Of a DNA stretch of 64,000 nt, positions 1 to 8,710 are shown piece by piece. Made by a program: the position numbers and the translations under genes. The notes beneath the pieces were generated by a model that had not been told where the DNA came from, did no database searches, and worked only from the letters and a program-made list of their open reading frames with translations. The number at the start of each line of letters is the position of its first letter. Position 1 is the first letter of the stretch. The stretch is from JBIICI01 sp044238935 (GTDB lineage Bacteria > Pseudomonadota > Alphaproteobacteria > Micavibrionales > Micavibrionaceae). Location: NCBI GenBank assembly GCA_044238935.1, contig JBIICI010000010.1, forward strand, positions 8,985 through 72,984, read 5' to 3'.

Positions 1-739
1 TTTTGGCGGCTTTATCATACAGGCCACGCACATAATAACTTTCCCCCAACCAATAATAGGCATTCGGTGTCAAAGAATCGCTGGGATATTTCTCAATAAA
101 ACTTTTAAAAGACGCCTCTGCTTGATCATGTTGCTGCTCTTTCAACATCCGAAAGGCAGATTCGTATAATTGCGTCGGTTCATTATTGGTCAGACTTTGT
201 GCATCACCCAGAATTTGTTTTTGAGGTGCGCCACCAATCACCTGCCCCTCTGGTGCAGCCGTTGTTGAAGGCGAATCATTGGATACACCCATATGTTCTG
301 TATTGCCTATCGACACAGGATCACCTGTTACAGGCGGTGTCGTTGATTGAGATGATGAAGATGCAGTCGCCCCTGCTCCACCTGCACTTGATCCAGCCTC
401 TAAATCCTGAAGGCGTAAGTTAATATCATCGGACTGACGGCGAGCATCCTCTTGTAAAACTGTAATTGCATGATTCATTTCTTCTAATTTGCCTTGAATG
501 GCACTTAAATCTTGCTCAAGTTGAGAGACTCTGACCTCGTACTGGGCGGCAGCGCCACCACCAGACACTGCACCACCAGATGCATTGCCAGCATAGACAG
601 CACGGTTTAGGGCTTCTAATTGTTGCTCTAAGGATTGAATACGTTCATCACTATCTTTGCGCGCAAAAGCCACATTGGGGATTGCCGCTGAAAAGAAAAA
701 AATTCCAAATAAAACAAAGATGCTAATGTTCGTTTTCAT
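1..739 (-). CDS. cpoB: Tol-Pal system protein CpoB/YbgF (3' end outside window)
   Basis: Periplasmic factor that links Tol-Pal function with PBP1-dependent septal peptidoglycan synthesis in the family. The start is an ATG at 739 followed by a hydrophobic signal peptide (ISIFVLFGIFFFSAA). Next come a trimeric coiled-coil stretch (about residues 28-125, with SLEQQLEAL and QLEQDLSAIQ-like heptads), a Ser/Thr/Gly/Pro-rich linker, and the first TPR repeat (LYESAFRMLKEQQHDQAEASF). The remaining TPRs lie beyond position 1. It sits directly downstream of pal on the same strand, the usual tol-pal-cpoB order. Identification rests on this architecture and the context. Confidence 0.93.
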   Translation of the reverse strand, partial: MKTNISIFVLFGIFFFSAAIPNVAFARKDSDERIQSLEQQLEALNRAVYAGNASGGAVSGGGAAAQYEVRVSQLEQDLSAIQGKLEEMNHAITVLQEDARRQSDDINLRLQDLEAGSSAGGAGATASSSSQSTTPPVTGDPVSIGNTEHMGVSNDSPSTTAAPEGQVIGGAPQKQILGDAQSLTNNEPTQLYESAFRMLKEQQHDQAEASFKSFIEKYPSDSLTPNAYYWLGESYYVRGLYDKAAK

Positions 740-755
740 ATCCGTAAAATCCTAT

Positions 756-788
756 AAAAAAATGCGGTGCATTAAAAAACGCACCGCA
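756..788 (-). terminator. Hairpin with T-run between pal and cpoB
   Basis: On the minus strand an 8-bp perfect GC-rich stem (TGCGGTGC/GCACCGCA, 763-770 with 781-788) is followed by a run of T (756-762), the layout of a Rho-independent terminator. It lies between two genes normally co-transcribed, so it may act as a partial terminator that lowers cpoB relative to pal. That role is inferred. Confidence 0.6.
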
Positions 789-810
789 CAATTGTTTCTA
801 TACAAAAATA

Positions 811-1341
811 TTAATTAACAACTGTAACAGAACGACGGTTTTGTGACCATGAAGATTCATCAGAACCAACAACTGCTGGCTGTTCTTTACCGTATGAAAT
901 TGTTGATACGCGGTCAGCTTGGATACCATAGGCTTGTAGGTATGTTTTGACAGCGTTTGCACGACGGTCACCCAAAGCTAAGTTGTATTCTCTTGTTCCG
1001 CGCTCATCAGCATGACCTTGGATTGTGACTGTCAACTGTGGATATTCATTCATCCAAGCGGCTTGTTTTTCTAAGATTGTACGGCCTTCAGCTGTTAAAT
1101 CATGGCTGTCGTAATCAAATAAAACGCGATCACCAATAGCTTGTTCCAAATAGGCTTGTGTCGGAGCAGATGCTAAATCGCTACCTGTGCCAGCGCCACC
1201 AAGACCACCGTCACCATTTGCGCCGTCCATCATTGCACCGTTATTGCTAACGTCGATTGCGGGGCGGTCTTTTTTCTTTTTATGACAGGCTGTTACTGAA
1301 ACTAATAACAGGGCGATCATCAATAGCTTTACTAAACGCAT
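811..1341 (-). CDS. pal: Peptidoglycan-associated lipoprotein Pal
   Basis: Outer-membrane lipoprotein that anchors the outer membrane to peptidoglycan and works with TolA/TolB in cell-division constriction. The N-terminus is a type II signal peptide with lipobox VTAC (Cys19), then a Lys-rich and Gly-rich linker. An OmpA-like domain occupies about residues 70-176; the peptidoglycan-binding core GHADERGTREYNLALGDRRA is visible. At 176 residues it has normal family length. cpoB follows on the same strand; tolB is not between here and the next upstream gene, so the rest of the tol cluster lies elsewhere. Confidence 0.97.
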   Translation of the reverse strand: MRLVKLLMIALLLVSVTACHKKKKDRPAIDVSNNGAMMDGANGDGGLGGAGTGSDLASAPTQAYLEQAIGDRVLFDYDSHDLTAEGRTILEKQAAWMNEYPQLTVTIQGHADERGTREYNLALGDRRANAVKTYLQAYGIQADRVSTISYGKEQPAVVGSDESSWSQNRRSVTVVN

Positions 1342-1485
1342 TTTATCTCTCCAACAAAATAATTAAAAAAGGGGTTATAGAATAAGGATCATTTATCTTT
1401 TACAAAACCAAATCAGTTTTGCCAAGGATTATTTACATCAATCATGGCGATTTCATGGCAAAACTATGATTAATCCACAAAAAAC

Positions 1486-2394
1486 TTATGGCGCAGGTGC
1501 TAAATACTCAGATTCAATGCCTTTTTTGACTGCGCTGGCTTTATTTGGAATGGGTTGAATTGGCGCGTTAAAGGGATAAGAATCATTCTTTAGAGGCATA
1601 TTGCCTTGTGATACGTCTTGCGATACATCATTTGACGCCCCTGATGATTCAAAAATAACAGGTTTCCCATTCATAATGACGTCATCAGATGGCTCAGAAA
1701 ATGTCTCTTTTTTCTTAAAAAATGATTTTGATCCATGATCTTCGACCTCAGCGACAGGTTCTGGACTTTGTGATGCGTCGTCTTTGCCCACACGTGATTC
1801 GCGTTGACGGGTTGTTTCCCCTGCCAAATTAATATAGCTCACCACACGTTTTACATGCGGAATTTCACGCGCATAATCAATGACCGTTTCACGTTCCGAT
1901 TCGGTTTGCGCAACCCCCATTAAATACACAACGGATTGAACAGTTTCGACACTGTAATTTAAGGCCAGCACATCCGCATCAACAATTAACTGACTACGCA
2001 AACGCGTGCTAATCCATTTATCGCGTAAATATCCTGATACACCCTCACTATTCGTGACAGTGATTTCATTAATTACCTCTTGCACACCATAGACTAGCCA
2101 AACAAGGCGTACAGCTTCTACGCGATCTTCAGGATTTTGAACAACACCGCTTAACATAACGCGCCCTTGATCAACACGAAGATTTAATTTTGCAAATATT
2201 TTAACGTCATATTTTGCCCAAGCATTTAAGATATGTGTTTTAATACGAAGATCGGTTGCGGATTGGCTTATTCCCCCTTCTTGAACAGAGGCAACACCAA
2301 GCGCAGCCCCCCCCACAAAAACACCAGCCAAACAGCCAGATAGCAAAAAAGCGCTAACAGATAGCATTGCAATAACCAAAGGAAAGCGGATCAT
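1486..2394 (-). CDS. BON-domain lipoprotein
   Basis: Predicted lipoprotein (lipobox LSGC, Cys21) with two BON-type repeats in about residues 45-190. The visible pattern is VDQGRVMLSGVV, then DxxRxEAVRLVWLVYGVQEVINEI, then the second repeat ending AREIPHVKRVVSYINL. BON domains occur in OsmY-like envelope-stress proteins and are thought to bind phospholipid membranes. The C-terminal third (about 200-302) is low-complexity, polar and Pro/Ser-rich. The gene follows yraN on the same strand, a pairing seen in many alphaproteobacteria. It may be co-transcribed with yraN (74 bp gap). The exact function is unknown. Confidence 0.88.
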   Translation of the reverse strand: MIRFPLVIAMLSVSAFLLSGCLAGVFVGGAALGVASVQEGGISQSATDLRIKTHILNAWAKYDVKIFAKLNLRVDQGRVMLSGVVQNPEDRVEAVRLVWLVYGVQEVINEITVTNSEGVSGYLRDKWISTRLRSQLIVDADVLALNYSVETVQSVVYLMGVAQTESERETVIDYAREIPHVKRVVSYINLAGETTRQRESRVGKDDASQSPEPVAEVEDHGSKSFFKKKETFSEPSDDVIMNGKPVIFESSGASNDVSQDVSQGNMPLKNDSYPFNAPIQPIPNKASAVKKGIESEYLAPAP

Positions 2395-2467
2395 ATAAAA
2401 ACTCTCTTAAAAACAAATAATTTTTGATAAATAAATATGAATGATTCAATGAATTTTGAATATATAA

Positions 2468-2833
2468 TTAATACCACGCATTATCAATATAGCGCCATAC
2501 AAAAGGCGACTGAAACGCAAAAAAACCGATACGCGTTGTTGTTTGTGTTTTAAATTTTTGTTGATACTGGGTCATCCAATATTGCGCGGCTCTTACAATA
2601 CGTTTTTGCGCGGAAGGCTGACATGCTGATAACGCATCCTCTAAAGACTGCCGCGCTTTAACCTCGACAAAGACAAGGGAGTCTTTGTGTATAAAAATCA
2701 AATCAATTTCCCCCAATGGCGTTTTTGCACGTCGTGCAACACATCGATAACCGCGAAAATAAAGAAATATAATACTGAAATATTCCGCCATAATCCCTTT
2801 TGAATAGGCGTCTTGTCTTTTTTGTAAGGTCAT
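2468..2833 (-). CDS. YraN family (UPF0102) nuclease-fold protein
   Basis: YraN proteins have a restriction-endonuclease/Holliday-junction-resolvase-like fold; the cellular role is not settled. The diagnostic block is GYRCVARRAKTPLGEIDLI followed by LVFVEVKAR, the E-I-D ... E-V-K active-site arrangement of this fold. I chose the ATG at 2833 (MTLQKRQDAYSKG) over a longer reading because UPF0102 proteins begin just before this segment, giving 121 residues, the usual size. It is divergent from the LpoA-like gene with 48 bp between starts. In many proteobacteria rsmI would also lie here; it is absent. Confidence 0.9.
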   Translation of the reverse strand: MTLQKRQDAYSKGIMAEYFSIIFLYFRGYRCVARRAKTPLGEIDLIFIHKDSLVFVEVKARQSLEDALSACQPSAQKRIVRAAQYWMTQYQQKFKTQTTTRIGFFAFQSPFVWRYIDNAWY

Positions 2834-2881
2834 GATAGATAAAATGTTGAATATTAACTGAAAAATGCACTGTATCGAATA

Positions 2882-4132
2882 ATGACACAAAAATCAATTC
2901 TTCGCGCTCTAATGATCGGGATATTTATCATCCTTGGTTTGTCGTCATGCAGCAGCCAAGATGGCTGGCAAAAAAAAGCGATTGACCGATATATCAAACA
3001 AACGACCTCAGATACAGAATCAGAAACGGCGCAATTGCCACAAAGCGCCGCCACAACAAGCCCTGTAACCGCGCAGAATACAAAAAAGATCATAGGCTCA
3101 TCAACAATCAATGTTGCCTTATTTTTACCGCTAACAGGTCAATATGCGGAGATGGGACAAGGCTTATTTAATGCCGCACAGCAAGCATTATTTGATTCGG
3201 GGAATAATCAAATTTCCCTAATTCCTTTTGATACAAAAAGTACAGAATCAGGCACACAAGCCGCTGTTACATTGGCGAAATCCGAAAAAATTGATATTAT
3301 CTTAGGCCCGTTCCTCTCAACGGATACAGCCTATGTTAAAAAAGCCTATCGCGGCAGCGCCATTCCGATCATCAGTTTTTCAAATGCCCCGAATTTAGGG
3401 GGTGACAATGTCTTTATGATGGGCTTTTCACCCTTGGAACAAACAAAATCTGTTTTAGAATTCGCTAGCAACAAAAACACGCATAATATTGGCGTGATTG
3501 TTGATAATAATGAACATGGTCAGCTGATTGAATCCTTAATACAGGGACTAGCACCACAATATAATCTCAATATCATGAACAAAGCGTATGTTAAAGGACA
3601 ATCTGGCGCGCCCCTTCAGCAGCAATTATCTGCATTTATGGGGCTTGGCGGCACAAAACAGCCTTACCAAGCCATTTTTATTGGCACGAATGCCCCTGAC
3701 TCTGTGGCGATTTCACAAATTTTAGTCAATAATGGTTATGGCACGCAAGCCGTGGCACGTTTGGGAACGGGGCTATGGGATGATGAAATTTTGGCAACTC
3801 ATCCAGCCATGCAAAACAGCTTCTTTGCCTCCGCTGATCCTGTGGAACGTCATGCGTTTGAACAGGATTATTTCAAACTCTTTAAAACACCTGCCCCACG
3901 CCTCGCCAGTCTTGCCTATGACGGCGTTTCGTTAATCAGTGTTTTAAGTGCAAACAACCAAAATAAAAGCATCAACATTCGCGATTTACGCAACCCCAAC
4001 GGATTTGCAGGAATTGATGGTGTTTTCCGTTTTGGGAATGATAACATCATTCAACGCAATTTAGCGATTTTGGGAATCCAAGATAAACAACAAAAACTGA
4101 TCCAGCCTGCCAAAAAGAATTTTAGGGAGTAA
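2882..4132 (+). CDS. Penicillin-binding protein activator (LpoA/LppC-like lipoprotein)
   Basis: Predicted outer-membrane lipoprotein with lipobox LSSC (Cys23). After a Thr/Ser/Gln-rich linker, residues about 75-410 form a type-I periplasmic-binding fold. The typical opening is INVALFLPLTGQYAEMGQGL, with a later segment IDIILGPFLSTDTAYV. In gammaproteobacteria LpoA stimulates PBP1A; alphaproteobacterial members are shorter and annotated by homology. It is divergent from yraN, as commonly found. The DUF1365 gene starts only a few bases after its stop. Confidence 0.87.
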   Translation: MTQKSILRALMIGIFIILGLSSCSSQDGWQKKAIDRYIKQTTSDTESETAQLPQSAATTSPVTAQNTKKIIGSSTINVALFLPLTGQYAEMGQGLFNAAQQALFDSGNNQISLIPFDTKSTESGTQAAVTLAKSEKIDIILGPFLSTDTAYVKKAYRGSAIPIISFSNAPNLGGDNVFMMGFSPLEQTKSVLEFASNKNTHNIGVIVDNNEHGQLIESLIQGLAPQYNLNIMNKAYVKGQSGAPLQQQLSAFMGLGGTKQPYQAIFIGTNAPDSVAISQILVNNGYGTQAVARLGTGLWDDEILATHPAMQNSFFASADPVERHAFEQDYFKLFKTPAPRLASLAYDGVSLISVLSANNQNKSINIRDLRNPNGFAGIDGVFRFGNDNIIQRNLAILGIQDKQQKLIQPAKKNFRE

Positions 4133-4138
4133 GTCACA

Positions 4139-4924
4139 CTGCAACAGATTCCTCCTGAAAATGGTTTATATATAGGGCATGTTTATCACAAACGGCACAT
4201 TCCTTTTGTGCATGATTTTCTGTATAAAACCTATATGTTTTGGATCAATATTGATGATTTTGATCTCTTAAGCAAGCAATCACGGTTTTTTCGCTATAAT
4301 CGATTTAATCTATTCTCTCTCTATGATTCTGACCACGGGAAACGCCAATCTGGGGTGACAATCAAAACATGGATACAGGAATTTTTGGGTACTCAAAATA
4401 TTTCCTATGATGCGGATACAAAAATTTACATGTTAGTTTTTCCCCGTTTTTTAGGGTATGTGTTTAATCCGATCAGTATTTATTTCATCTATAAACAGCA
4501 AAAGTTACATAGCCTCTTATACCAAGTCAAAAATACATTTGGACAACAACATTGCTATTTTTTACCTGTACAGGAAAAAAATGAATTGGGGCGCATTCAA
4601 CAAAAACAGATTAAAAAATTTCATGTGTCCCCGTTTATTCACATGGATTGTACCTATCATTTTGATCTAAAATCCCCTGACCAATTTTTGGATTTCAGGA
4701 TTCATCAATATCAAAATCAGGATCAACAAAAAATCCTAACCGCGGATTGGCGTGGGAAATGGTGTGCTTTTTCAGATAAAAACCTGTTTTATATTGGCAT
4801 AAAAATCCCAATCATGACTATAAAAATTATCACGGCTATTCATTGGGAAGCCTTGAAATTATGGATGAAAGGCGCAAAATATATCCCAAAACCCCCTACT
4901 CCACCAAACGATATAAGTACATAA
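4139..4924 (+). CDS. DUF1365 family protein, probable CUG start
   Basis: DUF1365 proteins are of unknown biochemistry but cluster with cyclopropane-fatty-acid synthase, as here, and are linked to fatty-acid modification. The family N-terminus (LYIGHVYHKRHIPFVHDFLYKTYMFW-like, split across 4166-4243) begins before the first canonical start (GTG 4208). The open frame extends upstream only to the stop at 4130-4132. No ATG, GTG or TTG occurs between that stop and the conserved LYIG segment. A Shine-Dalgarno-like AGGGAG near 4123-4128 lies about 10 nt before CTG 4139, so CTG is the best candidate; ATT 4148 is an alternative. The product is about 261 residues. Confidence 0.78.
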   Translation: MQQIPPENGLYIGHVYHKRHIPFVHDFLYKTYMFWINIDDFDLLSKQSRFFRYNRFNLFSLYDSDHGKRQSGVTIKTWIQEFLGTQNISYDADTKIYMLVFPRFLGYVFNPISIYFIYKQQKLHSLLYQVKNTFGQQHCYFLPVQEKNELGRIQQKQIKKFHVSPFIHMDCTYHFDLKSPDQFLDFRIHQYQNQDQQKILTADWRGKWCAFSDKNLFYIGIKIPIMTIKIITAIHWEALKLWMKGAKYIPKPPTPPNDIST

Positions 4925-5005
4925 AATAAATATAAGTAAATCTTGATTATCAAATATATTGAAACTATCTCATTCAGACCGCTCATTTTTTAGGAATAGT
5001 CGTTC

Positions 5006-6289
5006 ATGTCAGAACAAATAACACAACTTCGATCCCCTTCTATAAAAAACAACGCTCAAAAAATATACCAGCTAAAGGCAGCAAATAATAATACGCGCCC
5101 CCTTACACCGCATTACGTTAAAATGATTTCAAGGCTGCTTGGTAAAATTGAGTATGGTCAGATCACGCTAACCGATCATCATGGCAGATCTTATCATTTC
5201 AAAGGAAAAGACCGATTTGATTTGATTGCAGATCTAAAGATCAATCATTTCAAAGCCGTACAATTGATGATGACCAAGGGGCAGCTTGGTTTATGTGAAG
5301 GCTATATTAAAAATCATTGGCAAAGTGATAATCTTACAAATATTTTTACGTTTTTTTTACTGAACAAAAGCGCAGTCCAGCGTTACTATCACGCCAATAA
5401 ATATTTCACAACCTTCGCCAGAATTCAGCATCATATATTGAAACGCAATTCTAAAAAAGGATCGCGGAATAATATTATGGCACATTATGATTTAGGAAAT
5501 GATTTTTATCAATCGTGGCTGGATCACAGCATGACCTATTCATCTGCCTTGTTTAAATCGCCAGATGATTCATTGGAAACCGCGCAATATCAAAAAATGG
5601 ATGCCTTAATTGCCGCATTGGACATTCAACCGCACCACCATATTCTTGAGATTGGTTGTGGATGGGGAGGCTTATCCGCCTATATTGCAGAAAAAACAGG
5701 CTGTAAAATTCATGCGATTACCATATCCCCCTCACAACATGCCTATGCGAAATCCATGATCCATGAAAAAGGATTAAGTGATCAAGTTCATGTGGAGATC
5801 AGAGATTATCGCGACATTGTTGGCGAATATGACCGTATTGTTTCCGTTGAAATGATCGAAGCCGTCGGACAAGATTATTGGCAAACCTATTTCAACACAT
5901 TATCAAACCACTTAAAAAACAATGGAAAGGCCGTTTTACAGGCCATTACCATTCGTGATGATCTGTTCCCACAATATCAAAAAACCGTTGATTTTATCCA
6001 AGCCTATATTTTCCCCGGTGGTATGTTACCCACCCCCAAAATTATTGAACAACACGCAAAAAATGCAGGACTATCGCAGATCAATAGCGTTTCATTCGGC
6101 ATGGATTATGCCCATACATTGCGCCATTGGTATGATCGTTTTCAATCGGCGTGGATTAAAAATGATCGTGAAATTGCAACAAAGTTTGATGCTGAATTTA
6201 AAAATATATGGGATCTATATTTATGTTACTGTGAGGCTGGATTTAAAGAAGGCAATTTAGATGTGATTCATGTTACATTGCAGAAATAA
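5006..6289 (+). CDS. cfa: Cyclopropane-fatty-acyl-phospholipid synthase (class I SAM methyltransferase)
   Basis: Methylenates unsaturated acyl chains of membrane phospholipids using S-adenosylmethionine, which raises resistance to acid and other stress. The protein has a CFA N-terminal domain (about residues 40-130) and a SAM-binding Rossmann domain with LEIGCGWGGLSAY at about residue 214. The downstream motif EMIEAVGQDYW and the lipid-site segment FIFPGG-like YIFPGGMLP are also present. At 427 residues it is full length. It follows the DUF1365 gene by 81 bp on the same strand, a recurrent pair. A desaturase or amine-oxidase partner seen in some genomes is not present. Confidence 0.95.
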   Translation: MSEQITQLRSPSIKNNAQKIYQLKAANNNTRPLTPHYVKMISRLLGKIEYGQITLTDHHGRSYHFKGKDRFDLIADLKINHFKAVQLMMTKGQLGLCEGYIKNHWQSDNLTNIFTFFLLNKSAVQRYYHANKYFTTFARIQHHILKRNSKKGSRNNIMAHYDLGNDFYQSWLDHSMTYSSALFKSPDDSLETAQYQKMDALIAALDIQPHHHILEIGCGWGGLSAYIAEKTGCKIHAITISPSQHAYAKSMIHEKGLSDQVHVEIRDYRDIVGEYDRIVSVEMIEAVGQDYWQTYFNTLSNHLKNNGKAVLQAITIRDDLFPQYQKTVDFIQAYIFPGGMLPTPKIIEQHAKNAGLSQINSVSFGMDYAHTLRHWYDRFQSAWIKNDREIATKFDAEFKNIWDLYLCYCEAGFKEGNLDVIHVTLQK

Positions 6290-6380
6290 AAACGAATGGT
6301 GCACTTGCCCTTGTTGTTTTTACAAAAATGCGCTATATTTATAAGAGTACAAATTCATATTTTTAAGGAGAATTCATATC

Positions 6381-7106
6381 ATGAATTTTAATCATTCAAC
6401 GGATCATGTCAGAACCCAATCCGACGTATCTGTGGATACAGGGTTGCGTTCCCATATGCAAAGCATATATAATCGTATGACTTTAGGCGTTTTAGTAACG
6501 GCTTTAACAGCATGGCTGGTGTCATCTGTCCCTTCTTTAATGGCTCTATTCTTAGCAGGGCCACAGGCAATTCTGGTAATGTTTGCCCCCATGATGATCA
6601 TGTGGTTTGGCTTTCGCCCTGAACGCATGGATAGCAAAAAATTACAAATTGCTTTTTTGGCCATTGCTGCCGTTTACGGGATCAGTTTTTCCGTCATTGC
6701 CTTATATTTCGCAAAAGTCACTATTGTTCGTGCCTTTTTAATGACCTCTATCCTGTTTGCCAGTATCAGCATTTACGGATATACCAGCCGTAAAAACTTA
6801 ACTGCCTTGGGCACATTTTCCGCGATGGGGATTATGTCGATCTTTATTCTATCTATTGGTACATTGGTTGCGGGGATGTTTGGTATTGACACAACAGCCA
6901 TGCAAACAATCATTTCAGCATTCAGTTTGTTATTTTTTTCAGGACTAACAGCATGGCAGACCCAAGCCATGAAAGAAAGCTACAATGTAAATTATGGTAA
7001 GGAAACCAATAGCCGCATGGCATGGGCAGCAGCGTTGAATTTATATATTAGCTTTGTTGTTATGTTTCAGTCGATACTGCATTTAACATCAGGGCGCGGC
7101 GAATAA
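6381..7106 (+). CDS. Bax inhibitor-1/YccA family membrane protein
   Basis: Predicted inner-membrane protein with seven hydrophobic segments spread over 241 residues (for example LGVLVTALTAWLVSSV, AILVMFAPMMIMWFG and a C-terminal LNLYISFVVMFQSILHL). This is the BI-1/YbhL/YccA family; bacterial members act as cation (Ca2+) leak channels or interact with the FtsH protease. The start is preceded by AAGGAG 8 nt upstream. It is monocistronic: a clear terminator follows. Confidence 0.93.
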   Translation: MNFNHSTDHVRTQSDVSVDTGLRSHMQSIYNRMTLGVLVTALTAWLVSSVPSLMALFLAGPQAILVMFAPMMIMWFGFRPERMDSKKLQIAFLAIAAVYGISFSVIALYFAKVTIVRAFLMTSILFASISIYGYTSRKNLTALGTFSAMGIMSIFILSIGTLVAGMFGIDTTAMQTIISAFSLLFFSGLTAWQTQAMKESYNVNYGKETNSRMAWAAALNLYISFVVMFQSILHLTSGRGE

Positions 7107-7136
7107 AATAAATTTTACCCTATAAAAGCCATAAAG

Positions 7137-7165
7137 AGCCCTTAAAATTTCTTTTAAGGGCTTTT
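7137..7165 (+). terminator. Rho-independent terminator after the BI-1 gene
   Basis: Perfect 11-bp stem AGCCCTTAAAA/TTTTAAGGGCT with a TTTC loop, followed by a T-rich tail. It is well placed 30 bp after the BI-1 stop codon. Confidence 0.9.
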
Positions 7166-7225
7166 GTTTTCATCTCAATATGATACAAAATAGATACAAC
7201 ATCAATTGCGTGGGAGATATTTAAA

Positions 7226-8701
7226 ATGACAATAGATACACAATACCCACAAAAAGATATTGACCCCAAAATTATAATTTCCCCTCTTACTCTTGATGAA
7301 GTGGGGAGCGTTTCTATCATTGATGATACACAAGATGATGATGATGACATAACGCCCATTATTGGCTTAAGCGATATTATCATCGCCCAGATCATTGAGG
7401 CTTATGATGTTGAGGATTTAAAAGGCATTTCCGCCTGTATCAACCCTTTATCCATTCCAGATCGCGCCGAATTATTACAAAAATTGCCGCAACCTATTAT
7501 GAAATCCCTGTTGCGCGATGTGGGACATTTTTTTAATGCGGATGTTTTTGCAGAATTGGATAATAATTTCCGTTGCCCTGTTGTCGAAAACATGCAACCA
7601 GAAAAAATCGCAGAGATTTTATCCGAGCTGGATACAGATGACGCGCTGCATTTGATTGAGGATTTAGAAGAAGATTTACAACGCCAAATCATGCGCCATT
7701 TGTCAGCGCGCCTTCGTGTCGCCTTGGAACAAGGTCTTGATTACCCTGAGGAAAGCGCAGGGCGATTGATGCAACGCGAATTTGTGGCCGTTCCACAATT
7801 TTGGACAGTGGGCAAAGCCATTGATTATTTGCGAGAGGCCTCCGAAACCTTACCCTATGAATTTTCAGACGTGTATGTGATTGACCCTTTGTACCATGTG
7901 CAAGGCAGCATTCCCCTTAATCGCCTTATTCGCAGTAAACGCTCCGTGCGCCTTGTTGATATTACAGAAGAAATTTGCAATATCATCAATGCCGATATGG
8001 ATCAGGAAGATGTCGCCTATATTTTCCGTCGTAACGATATTTCATCCGCCCCTGTTATTGATGATAATCAGCGCATCATCGGGGTGATTACCATTGATGA
8101 CGTGATCGATGTTATTGATAATGAGGCCAGCGAAGACTTGCTTTTATTAGGGGGGGTTGAACAAAACGACTTTCACGATAATCTATGGTGGACAACTTAT
8201 CAGCGCTTTCGTTGGCTATTTATCAATTTATTAACCGCAATTTTAGCATCCGTTGTGATTTCATTTTTTGATGCCACTATTGAACGCTTGGTTGCTTTGG
8301 CTGTGCTGATGCCGATTGTGGCCTCAATGGGTGGGAACGCAGGCACACAGGCCATGACAGTTGCCGTGCGCGCGCTTTCAATGCGCGATATATCCGCCAT
8401 TAACACAAAACGCTTGATTGCCAAAGAAGTCCTTGTGGGGATGCTCAACGGCTCTGCCTTTGCTATTTTAATAGGGTCATTGACTTGTTTTTGGTTTCAT
8501 GATTTAAAACTAGGATTAGTTATTGGCGCGGCGATGATTACCAATTTATTTGTTGCTGGATTATGCGGATCAGGGATTCCGATTTTACTCTCTCGCATGG
8601 GGAGCGACCCTGCTGTGTCCTCATCTGTTTTATTAACAACGGCCACTGATATTATTGGATTTATGGCTTTTTTAGGCCTTGCAACATTATTTTTAATATA
8701 A
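7226..8701 (+). CDS. mgtE: Magnesium transporter MgtE
   Basis: Mg2+-gated channel in the inner membrane. The order is an N-terminal helical MgtE_N domain (about residues 60-180), a CBS pair (about 190-310, with VIDDNQRIIGVITIDDVIDVI), a plug helix and a five-helix pore domain (about 330-491). The pore domain contains the family signature PIVASMGGNAGTQAMTVAVR. At 491 residues it is slightly longer than usual because of an acidic N-terminal extension (DDTQDDDDD). PBP1A follows 9 bp after the stop, so they may be co-transcribed. The start is supported by GGGAGA 8 nt upstream. Confidence 0.95.
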   Translation: MTIDTQYPQKDIDPKIIISPLTLDEVGSVSIIDDTQDDDDDITPIIGLSDIIIAQIIEAYDVEDLKGISACINPLSIPDRAELLQKLPQPIMKSLLRDVGHFFNADVFAELDNNFRCPVVENMQPEKIAEILSELDTDDALHLIEDLEEDLQRQIMRHLSARLRVALEQGLDYPEESAGRLMQREFVAVPQFWTVGKAIDYLREASETLPYEFSDVYVIDPLYHVQGSIPLNRLIRSKRSVRLVDITEEICNIINADMDQEDVAYIFRRNDISSAPVIDDNQRIIGVITIDDVIDVIDNEASEDLLLLGGVEQNDFHDNLWWTTYQRFRWLFINLLTAILASVVISFFDATIERLVALAVLMPIVASMGGNAGTQAMTVAVRALSMRDISAINTKRLIAKEVLVGMLNGSAFAILIGSLTCFWFHDLKLGLVIGAAMITNLFVAGLCGSGIPILLSRMGSDPAVSSSVLLTTATDIIGFMAFLGLATLFLI

Positions 8702-8710
8702 CATAATACA

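Noticed and set aside
4208..4924. GTG 4208 as the DUF1365 start
   Set aside because: It would remove the conserved N-terminal LYIGHVYHKR segment, which is in the open frame upstream.
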